This document shows positions 1 to 5,016 of a DNA stretch of 5,016 nt, in pieces. The notes under the pieces are model-generated. The model did no database searches. It had not been told where the DNA came from and worked only from the letters and a program-made list of their open reading frames with translations. The position numbers were made by a program, and so were the translations under genes. The stretch spans positions 1 through 5,016 of the forward strand of contig JADGRT010000262.1 in the NCBI GenBank assembly GCA_017880715.1. Reading direction: 5' to 3'. The first letter of the stretch is position 1. Each line of letters opens with the position of its first letter. This stretch comes from Verrucomicrobiia bacterium (GTDB lineage Bacteria; Verrucomicrobiota; Verrucomicrobiia; Limisphaerales; UBA1319).

Positions 1-912
1 GAAAAAGATTTTGCAGCCGACCCCGGCGGCATCAAACGAATCCTCCGGGCAGGCGAAGCCGCCGAGAAAAAGAACCTCAAGATCGCCGCCGGGCTCATGT
101 GCCGCCATTCCTCGGCGCGCCAAGCCCTGATCCAGAAGATTCGCGACGGGGCCATGGGGGATATCCAGCTTATCCGCGCCTACCGCATGGATTCCGGCTA
201 CTTTATGAACCCCTTTCCGCGCGGCGAGAACGAGCTTCTGTGGCAGCTTAGCCCGGGGCATCCGTACCAATTCATGTGGTCTTCCGGCGGGGTCTTCATC
301 GAATTGATGATCCATCAGATCGACGAGTGTTTCTGGATCAAGGATGCCTGGCCCGTGTCGGCGCACGGCGTCGGCGGGCGGTTTGCCGGCAGCACCGATG
401 CCAGCCAGAACCTCGATAGCTATTCGATCGAATACACCTTCGCCGATGGCACGAAGGCGCTCGTGACGGGGCGTTACATCCCGAATTGCCACGAGGATTT
501 CTCCACCTTTGTGCACGGGACGAAATGTGCGGCGAAGTTCTCGGGCAACGTTCATGCGCCGACCTCCTGGCTCTATAAGGATCAGCGCCTTGCTCAAGCC
601 AATATCGCCTGGAAACCGGCGCCCGAAACGGTGAATCCGTGGCAAGCCGAGTGGGACGTGCTCCTGAGCGCGATCCGGAACGATCGGCCGCACAACGAGG
701 CCCGGCGCGCGGCCTTATCCAACCTGGGCGCCATCATGGGCCGGGCGGCGGTGCACTCGGGGCAAACCATTACCTGGGAGGAGGCCATGGCGTCCAATTT
801 CCAGTTCTGCGCCAATGTGGATGAGCTCAACGCCAGCAGTCCTGCGCCCGTGCAGGCGGACGCGCAAGGCCGGTACCCGGCGCCCATTCCGGGCAAGACG
901 GTGGAGGTTTAA
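1..912 (+). CDS. Gfo/Idh/MocA family oxidoreductase, C-terminal part (5' end outside window)
   Basis: This is the C-terminal 303 residues of a probable NAD(P)-dependent oxidoreductase, open from base 1 to TAA at 910-912. It begins at 'EKDFAADPGG', the place where the family has its EKP motif with the catalytic lysine, so the Rossmann NAD-binding half lies upstream. An ATG at 97 is internal, since the similarity runs straight through it. Visible hallmarks, numbered from base 1: helix 'RILRAGEAAEKKNLKIAAGL' (about 14-33); 'IRDGAMGDIQLIRAY', the family's usual 'i..G.iG.i' strand; 'GGVFIELMIHQIDECFW' with His105 and Asp108 in the HxxD position where inositol-dehydrogenase-like members carry the catalytic histidine; 'VHGTK' near 171; and the C-terminal helix 'EWDVLLSAIRNDRPHNEARRA'. 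No secretion signal can be judged because the N-terminus is missing. The substrate is unknown; sugars, polyols or inositols are typical of the family. An oddity is Asp in place of the usual Pro after Glu-Lys. Family assignment is firm, specificity is not. Confidence 0.93.
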   Translation, partial: EKDFAADPGGIKRILRAGEAAEKKNLKIAAGLMCRHSSARQALIQKIRDGAMGDIQLIRAYRMDSGYFMNPFPRGENELLWQLSPGHPYQFMWSSGGVFIELMIHQIDECFWIKDAWPVSAHGVGGRFAGSTDASQNLDSYSIEYTFADGTKALVTGRYIPNCHEDFSTFVHGTKCAAKFSGNVHAPTSWLYKDQRLAQANIAWKPAPETVNPWQAEWDVLLSAIRNDRPHNEARRAALSNLGAIMGRAAVHSGQTITWEEAMASNFQFCANVDELNASSPAPVQADAQGRYPAPIPGKTVEV

Positions 913-943
913 GGGGCCCCGTCCTGAAATTCGTCGCGCATTG

Positions 944-967
944 CGAGGAATCACGGCGTTTTCCTCG
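944..967 (+). terminator. Candidate stem-loop terminator after the oxidoreductase gene
   Basis: A perfect 7-bp inverted repeat, CGAGGAA (944-950) and TTCCTCG (961-967), encloses a 10-nt loop and begins 31 nt after the stop codon. No U-tract follows it, so it is not a canonical intrinsic terminator. It could act as a weak or U-tract-less terminator or protect the mRNA 3' end. The position supports the call; the missing T-run and short stem weaken it. Confidence 0.3.
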
Positions 968-1037
968 GTCGAGTACTGGTTTGGAGCGCGGTGGCCAATT
1001 CCGGCCGTGTTTCCAACCCCCGGCTAGGATAAAAAGC

Positions 1038-1059
1038 TAAAAAGAAATGTGACTTTTTA
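1038..1059. repeat. AT-only inverted repeat TAAAAAG/CTTTTTA
   Basis: TAAAAAG at 1038-1044 and CTTTTTA at 1053-1059 form a 7-bp inverted repeat with an 8-nt loop (AAATGTGA). The left arm also belongs to a short direct repeat with AAAAAG at 1031-1036. It may be a protein-binding site near the promoter of the downstream gene or the A/T-flanked end of a terminator, or it may be chance in an AT-rich patch. Confidence 0.3.
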
Positions 1060-1082
1060 CGGGATGCCGGGTCTTATATCTA
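1049..1082 (+). promoter_or_regulatory. Weak sigma70-like promoter candidate for the lamin-tail/CotH gene
   Basis: Within the AT-rich part of the gap, TATATC (1075-1080, four matches to TATAAT) could be a -10 box. Upstream, GTGACT (1049-1054, four matches to TTGACA) is the best -35 candidate but leaves a 20-nt spacer, longer than the usual 17; TTTTAC at 1055-1060 is nearer but a poor match. A start near 1087 would give a leader of about 90 nt. The call depends mainly on position and AT content. Confidence 0.2.
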
Positions 1083-1174
1083 TTCACAGCTCCGGAAAAC
1101 AGAAAGAAGCGCGACCGCACAATTCGCGAAACAGGAATGAGTTAGCGGACCAACTTTGGGTTGGGTTTAGAACT

Positions 1175-1261
1175 ATGAAAAATTGCTCAATTGGACGGCA
1201 GCAGTTATTGCTAACCTTTTTAATTGGCTCAATCGGTTTGGCGGGTCTCCCGGTCCTGGCG
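1175..1261 (+). other. Signal peptide of the lamin-tail/CotH protein
   Basis: Residues 1-29 show a basic start (Lys2, Arg8), a hydrophobic core from Leu11 to Leu25 ('LLLTFLIGSIGLAGL'), then Pro26 and 'VLA' ahead of Gly30. This fits signal peptidase I cleavage between Ala29 and Gly30. There is no lipobox cysteine at the cleavage site, so a lipoprotein is unlikely. It indicates Sec-dependent export and fixes the start codon. Confidence 0.85.
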
Positions 1262-4200
1262 GGAGAGTATAACCTGGATGGGGCTACGGCCATCGATGTG
1301 GGCAATCCCCGGCCCGTCGGATCCACCGCCCCTATGGCCGTCGGAGCTGACCTAACGGCAGGAGGACTGGAAATTGGCGGATCGAGCGACCAATTCCATT
1401 TCCTATATCAACCGGTAGCAGGAGATTTCGATGTTAGGACACGGCTGGAGTCGATCGAGAACACGGATCTCTGGGCCAAAGGAGGCTTGATGCTGCGGGA
1501 GGGACTGGCAACGGGCAGCCGGTTTGCGGGCGTTTTTGCGACGCCGACCCTGAGTGGATGCTCGTTCCAATCGCGCTTGAATGCCAACGCCACCAGCACG
1601 TCCAGCGGCAACCTGCCGGTCAATTATCCCTACACGTGGTTGCGATTGCAGCGACAAGGGGACGTGGTGAGCGGCTACGCCGGGTGCGATGGAACGAATT
1701 GGGTGCCGATGGGAACGATGTCTTTGGGAACCAACCAGATGTTCCTGGGATTGGCAGCCACGAGTCACAATACCAACCGGGCCACGGTGGCCCGGTTTCG
1801 CGACATCGGCGATGCTGTCGCGGGGACCAATCGCGTTGTGGATCTGGCCGCGGAACCACTCGGGCCTTCGAGCCGGCGGACCGGCCTGGTGATATCCGAG
1901 ATCATGTATCATCCGGCGGCGAGAGCAGACGGTAAAAACCTTGAGTTCATCGAGATTTTTAACAGCGAGCCGATCTTTATGAACCTGGGCGGCTACCGAT
2001 TGACTGGCTCGATTGACTATACATTTCCGAGCAATCAAGTGATTGCCGCCGGCGGATTTTTGGTGGTGGCGAGGGCGCCTTCGGATGTGGCGAGCGCTTA
2101 CGGTATCAACGGCGTGCTCGGCGGATGGACGGGACATTTGCCCGGCAACTCAGGGACTGTACGCCTGCAAAACTCCTTTGGGGCAATCCTGTTGGAGGTT
2201 CAATATGCTTCGGATCCGCCCTGGCCGGTGGCGGCGGATGGGGCCGGTCATTCCCTGGTTTTGGCGCGGCCGTCCTATGGCGAAAACGACCCTGCGGCGT
2301 GGGCCGCCAGCCAGATGGCGGGCGGTTCGCCCGGAACCACCGATCCTGCCGGGGTCTCGCCCTTGCGAGCCATTCGGATCAATGAAATACTGGCAAATTC
2401 AGGTCCCGCCGCGTTGGATTTTGTGGAGCTCTACAATCACGGTAACCAGGCGGTGGACTTGGGCGCATGCATATTGACCGATGATGTGGCCACCAACCGA
2501 TACGTGTTCCCGGCCAATACCCCGATCCCTCCCGGCGGCTTCGTAGTGTTGTATCAAAATGAACTGGGCTTTGGGCTCAAGTCGGCCGGTGACACCGTTT
2601 TCCTGTTCAGTCCCGACCGATCGCGGGTGGTGGATGCGGTGCGCATCGGCGGTCAAGCGTCGGGGGTATCAGCCGGGCGATTTCCCGATGGCGCGGCGGA
2701 TTTTCGCGAGTTGAAGACTCCCACTCCTGGCACGTCTAACCGCGATATCCGGATTCGGGATCTGGTGATCAATGAAATCATGTTCAATCCCATCTCGGGA
2801 AATGACGACGACCAGTTTGTCGAACTCTACAATCGAGGGACCCAGGCTTTGAACATCAGCGGCTGGCGGTTCAGTGACGGCATCGATTTCACCTTCCCGG
2901 CGGGCACGCTGGTCCCGGCCGACGGATACGTGGTGGTGGCCCGTAATGCCGCCCGGTTGCGCGCCAGCTACCCGCTATTGACCCCGGCGAATACCGTGGG
3001 AGATTTTGCCGGCAAATTATCCAAACGCAAAGAACGCCTGGCTTTGGCCATGCCCGTGGTAACGGTCAGCACCAATGCGAATGACCTCCCCTTTACCAAC
3101 ACGTTTTATGTGGTGGTCAATGAAGTCACTTACGGCGCTGGCGGACGTTGGGGCCAATGGGCCGATGGCGGCGGCAGCAGTTTGGAGTTGATCGACGCCC
3201 GCAGCGATAATCGGCTGGCGTCGAATTGGGCCGACAGCGACGAAACGGCCAAGGCGCCCTGGACCCTGATCGAACATACCGGCACGCTGGATTTGGGCGT
3301 GGGCGCGGTCGATTCCTTGCATCTCCTGCTGTGCGGCGTCGGGGAATGCCTGGTGGATAACGTCGAGGTCTGGTCCGAGGGCGGAACCACCAACCACATC
3401 GCTAATGCGACCTTCACCAACGGAATCAGCGGTTGGTCCATGCAAGGCACCCACGAACGATCGAGCCTCGAAACCACCGAGGGATTCGACGATCAATCGT
3501 CATTGCATGTCCGCGCGGACGGCCGGGGCGACACCGGTGCCAACCGGATCCGCTCCGGGTTGAGGAGCCCTTTGCCGGTGGTAGGGAAGACCGCAACCAT
3601 CCGCGCCCGGGCGCGCTGGCTGCGCGGCGAACGGGGAATCCTCCTGCGCTTCCACGGCAATTGGTTGGAGGCAGCGGGTCAGCTCGCAGTGCCAGCCAAT
3701 TTGGGCACCCCCGGCACGAAAAACAGCCGCGCCCTCCCCAATGCCGGACCCGCCATCCATGACGTAGTGCATAGTCCTATTTTGCCGGCTGCACAGCAAC
3801 CGGTGTTGGTTACCGCCCAGGTTTACGACCCGGACGGCGTCACCAACTTGGTGCTGAATTATCGGGTGGATCCGGATAACAACTTGGTCTCTGTGCCGAT
3901 GACCGATGACGGTCTGGCGGGCGATGCAGTGGCCAACGACGGCATCTACAGCGCGACCATTCCTGGTCAGGACGCAGGGGTTATCGTGGCGTTTCAGGTG
4001 CAAGCGACCGACCATTCCTCGGCGCCTGCCACCACCCTTTTCCCGGCGGACGCGCCCGTCCACGAGTGTCTCGTGCGCTTTGGTGAGACGCAGCCCTTTG
4101 GCAACTTAGGGGTTTACCATGTCTGGATGACGCGAAATACCACCGTCGGGTGGAACAACCGCTTAAAACTGCACAACACCCCGCTGAACGCGACCTTCGT

Positions 4201-5016
4201 TTACGGCAATAGCCGCGTGATCTACCAGACCGGCGCCGGTTATGCCGGGAGTCCATGGGTGCGACCCAACTATACCGGCCCCGTCGGCGCCCTGTGTGGT
4301 TATGAATTGGAGTTTCCCTCCGACGACCGGTTTTTGGGAGACACGGGCTTGACGCTCGATTATCCGGTTCGCGATGACACGCTGCAACTCGAGCAGGTCG
4401 CCTATTGGATGGCCGATCAGATGGGCATCGCCAACAACCATCGCCGCACCATGGTGCTGGTCATCAATGGCAGCCGGCGCGGCCGCATCTACGAGGACAC
4501 TCAGCGGCCGGACAAGGACATCTGCCAGGAGTTCTACGCGAACGCTGCCGATGGCGACCTTTTCAAACTGGACGACGGCTTTGAATTTGATGCCCGGGTA
4601 AGCACTTTTGAACGCGACAACGGAGATACGGCGGCGACCTTGGAGAATTTCACGACGACCGGAGGGGTGAAGAAAACGGCGCGCTACCGCTGGCATTGGC
4701 GCAAGCGGGCGGAGACCGGGTCGCCGCACGATTACACCAGCTTGTTTGGCCTCGTGGACGCGATGAATGCGCCCAACGACACCTACGTGAACCAAGTCGA
4801 GTCTTTGGTCGATGTTGACCAATGGATGCGGGCATTCACCGTCGAGCACATGGTGGGCAACTGGGATAGCTACGGATATTATCGAGGCAAAAACATGTTT
4901 GCTTACAAACCCGTTAATGGCAAATGGCAAATGCTGCTCTGGGACATCGATTTTGTGATGAGTGCGCAAGGCAATCCGGCCAACGACTACATGCTCGGAA
5001 CCGTCGATCCCGTTCT
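1175..5016 (+). CDS. Secreted lamin-tail-domain / CotH kinase family protein (3' end outside window)
   Basis: A single frame runs from ATG 1175 to the window edge: 1280 codons, no stop. The start is chosen because it opens a clear signal peptide. An in-frame ATG at 1064 would bury it, and neither start has a good Shine-Dalgarno (TTGGGTTGGG lies at the usual distance). Domains by residue: signal peptide 1-29; beta-sandwich-like domain about 60-213 ('DFDVRTRLES', 'GGLMLRE'), resembling DUF1349/concanavalin-like folds; lamin-tail domains about 237-390 ('ISEIMYHP', 'LEFIEIFN'), 400-522 ('INEIL', 'DFVELYN') and 524-850 ('INEIMFNP', 'QFVELYN'), the last with a carbohydrate-binding-like insert at about 744-830; Ig-like module about 857-948 ('YDPDGV', 'MTDDG', 'NDGIYSATIPG'); CotH-type kinase from about 980 with 'IYED' (1105-1108), 'GNWDSYG' (1228-1234) and 'LWDIDF' (1255-1260). 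It is probably exported and may phosphorylate extracellular proteins, as CotH does for spore-coat proteins, but activity and substrate are inferred. The C-terminus, where a sorting tag might lie, is not visible. Confidence 0.9.
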   Translation, partial: MKNCSIGRQQLLLTFLIGSIGLAGLPVLAGEYNLDGATAIDVGNPRPVGSTAPMAVGADLTAGGLEIGGSSDQFHFLYQPVAGDFDVRTRLESIENTDLWAKGGLMLREGLATGSRFAGVFATPTLSGCSFQSRLNANATSTSSGNLPVNYPYTWLRLQRQGDVVSGYAGCDGTNWVPMGTMSLGTNQMFLGLAATSHNTNRATVARFRDIGDAVAGTNRVVDLAAEPLGPSSRRTGLVISEIMYHPAARADGKNLEFIEIFNSEPIFMNLGGYRLTGSIDYTFPSNQVIAAGGFLVVARAPSDVASAYGINGVLGGWTGHLPGNSGTVRLQNSFGAILLEVQYASDPPWPVAADGAGHSLVLARPSYGENDPAAWAASQMAGGSPGTTDPAGVSPLRAIRINEILANSGPAALDFVELYNHGNQAVDLGACILTDDVATNRYVFPANTPIPPGGFVVLYQNELGFGLKSAGDTVFLFSPDRSRVVDAVRIGGQASGVSAGRFPDGAADFRELKTPTPGTSNRDIRIRDLVINEIMFNPISGNDDDQFVELYNRGTQALNISGWRFSDGIDFTFPAGTLVPADGYVVVARNAARLRASYPLLTPANTVGDFAGKLSKRKERLALAMPVVTVSTNANDLPFTNTFYVVVNEVTYGAGGRWGQWADGGGSSLELIDARSDNRLASNWADSDETAKAPWTLIEHTGTLDLGVGAVDSLHLLLCGVGECLVDNVEVWSEGGTTNHIANATFTNGISGWSMQGTHERSSLETTEGFDDQSSLHVRADGRGDTGANRIRSGLRSPLPVVGKTATIRARARWLRGERGILLRFHGNWLEAAGQLAVPANLGTPGTKNSRALPNAGPAIHDVVHSPILPAAQQPVLVTAQVYDPDGVTNLVLNYRVDPDNNLVSVPMTDDGLAGDAVANDGIYSATIPGQDAGVIVAFQVQATDHSSAPATTLFPADAPVHECLVRFGETQPFGNLGVYHVWMTRNTTVGWNNRLKLHNTPLNATFVYGNSRVIYQTGAGYAGSPWVRPNYTGPVGALCGYELEFPSDDRFLGDTGLTLDYPVRDDTLQLEQVAYWMADQMGIANNHRRTMVLVINGSRRGRIYEDTQRPDKDICQEFYANAADGDLFKLDDGFEFDARVSTFERDNGDTAATLENFTTTGGVKKTARYRWHWRKRAETGSPHDYTSLFGLVDAMNAPNDTYVNQVESLVDVDQWMRAFTVEHMVGNWDSYGYYRGKNMFAYKPVNGKWQMLLWDIDFVMSAQGNPANDYMLGTVDPV
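1883..3736 (+). other. Three lamin-tail domain (LTD) units in tandem
   Basis: Three diverged copies start with the same strand motif: 'LVISEIMYHP' (about residue 238), 'IRINEILANS' (about 401) and 'LVINEIMFNP' (about 530). Each continues with '(F/L)(V/I)E(L/I)(Y/F)N', then a 'G...(F/V)P......(I/V)..(G/D)G(F/Y)(L/V)V(V/L)' core, and ends with a GTP-like closing motif: 'GGSPGTTD', 'TPTPGTSN' and 'LGTPGTKN'. In bacterial secreted proteins LTDs are Ig-like folds thought to mediate adhesion or anchoring of an attached enzyme. The third unit is far longer than the others because extra sequence sits between its core strands and its closing motif. Confidence 0.85.
4112..5016 (+). other. CotH kinase domain, incomplete at the window edge
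   Basis: Residues about 980-1280 match the CotH atypical kinase family. In order: 'YHVWMT' at the start; 'NATFVYGNSRVIY' (from 1005) and 'GYAGSP' (1022-1027); 'FPSDDRFLG' (from 1047); 'VRDDTLQLEQVAYWMADQMGI' (from 1065); 'VINGSRRGRIYED' (1096-1108), equivalent to the family's 'NG...G.Y...E' strand; 'VDVDQWMRAFTVEHMVGNWDSYG' ending at 1234; and 'WQMLLWDIDF' ending at 1260. Asp1231, Asp1257 and Asp1259 are the likely catalytic and metal-binding acids by analogy with CotH. All motifs are intact up to the cut, so it does not look like a degenerate copy. The C-terminal portion of the domain is missing from the window. Confidence 0.85.

Larger units (their letters stand above)
913..1174. other. Intergenic region between the oxidoreductase and the lamin-tail/CotH gene
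   Basis: This 262-bp gap holds no convincing gene. Its left part is GC-rich and contains a 7-bp inverted repeat at 944-967. From about 1025 it becomes clearly AT-richer, with the direct repeat AAAAAG at 1031-1036 and 1039-1044, a TAAAAAG/CTTTTTA inverted repeat, and a TATATCTATT stretch at 1075-1084. The length and composition shift suggest that the downstream gene has its own promoter rather than being cotranscribed with the oxidoreductase. The frame of the downstream gene is open through 1028-1174 but does not look like protein-coding sequence there. Confidence 0.7.

Noticed and set aside
913..920. GGGGCCCC palindrome immediately after the oxidoreductase stop
   Set aside because: A perfect palindrome with no loop cannot form a useful hairpin, and 8 bp of G/C is unremarkable in GC-rich DNA.
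594..954. Short overlapping frames on both strands over the oxidoreductase 3' end
   Set aside because: All lie in alternative phases of a well-supported Gfo/Idh/MocA coding region and have no similarity I can recognise.
1049..1087. GTGA...TCAC dyad as a CRP-like operator
   Set aside because: The half sites are separated by 31 nt, far wider than the 6-nt spacing of CRP/FNR-type sites.
1064..1174. Upstream in-frame ATG at 1064 as start of the kinase gene
   Set aside because: It would add 37 polar residues ahead of a textbook signal peptide, and it overlaps the AT-rich promoter-like patch.
1403..2137. 244-codon open frame on the minus strand
   Set aside because: Antisense to the N-terminal domain and first lamin-tail domain of the + strand gene; the product is rich in Arg/His/Pro with no motif, as expected of a shadow frame.
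2043..2477. 144-codon open frame on the plus strand, other phase
   Set aside because: Overlaps lamin-tail domains 1 and 2, which are coherent in the main frame; this translation is Trp/Arg/Pro-rich low-quality sequence.
3500..4063. 187-codon open frame on the minus strand
   Set aside because: Antisense to the insert and Ig-like module of the same gene; no start context or recognisable domain.
4163..4969. 268-codon open frame on the minus strand
   Set aside because: It lies wholly antisense to the kinase domain, whose + strand translation carries clear CotH motifs. Its own translation has no recognisable domain; GC-rich codon bias readily leaves such antisense frames open.

Overview
The window looks like chromosomal DNA from a GC-rich, Gram-negative bacterium of the PVC group. 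My best guess is Verrucomicrobiota (Pedosphaera/Limisphaerales-like), with Planctomycetota as the alternative. This rests on recalled family resemblance: a large secreted protein combining lamin-tail domains with a CotH kinase, in the wording typical of verrucomicrobial proteins, next to a Gfo/Idh/MocA oxidoreductase of a kind these phyla carry in many copies. I could not run a search.

Layout: two genes, both on the + strand and both cut by the window edges. Positions 1-912 hold the C-terminal 303 residues of a Gfo/Idh/MocA-family NAD(P)-dependent oxidoreductase; its N-terminal Rossmann nucleotide-binding part lies upstream. Positions 913-1174 are a 262-bp intergenic region with a GC-rich hairpin 31 nt after the stop and an AT-rich patch that could hold a promoter. 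From 1175 to the right edge one reading frame stays open for 1280 codons without a stop. It encodes a signal peptide, an N-terminal beta-sandwich-like domain, three lamin-tail domains (the third apparently interrupted by a carbohydrate-binding-like module), an Ig-like 'DPDG...DDG...NDGIYS' module, and most of a CotH-type atypical kinase domain with its key acidic motifs. Because this frame has no stop in the window, a caller that requires one would miss the gene, and the shorter frames on both strands over 1403-4969 are its shadows.

The two genes are co-directional, but the gap suggests separate transcription units. I see no direct functional link: one is a presumably soluble sugar/polyol-type dehydrogenase, the other an exported multidomain surface or secreted protein. 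There are no RNA genes, CRISPR arrays, insertion sequences or attachment sites that I can support.
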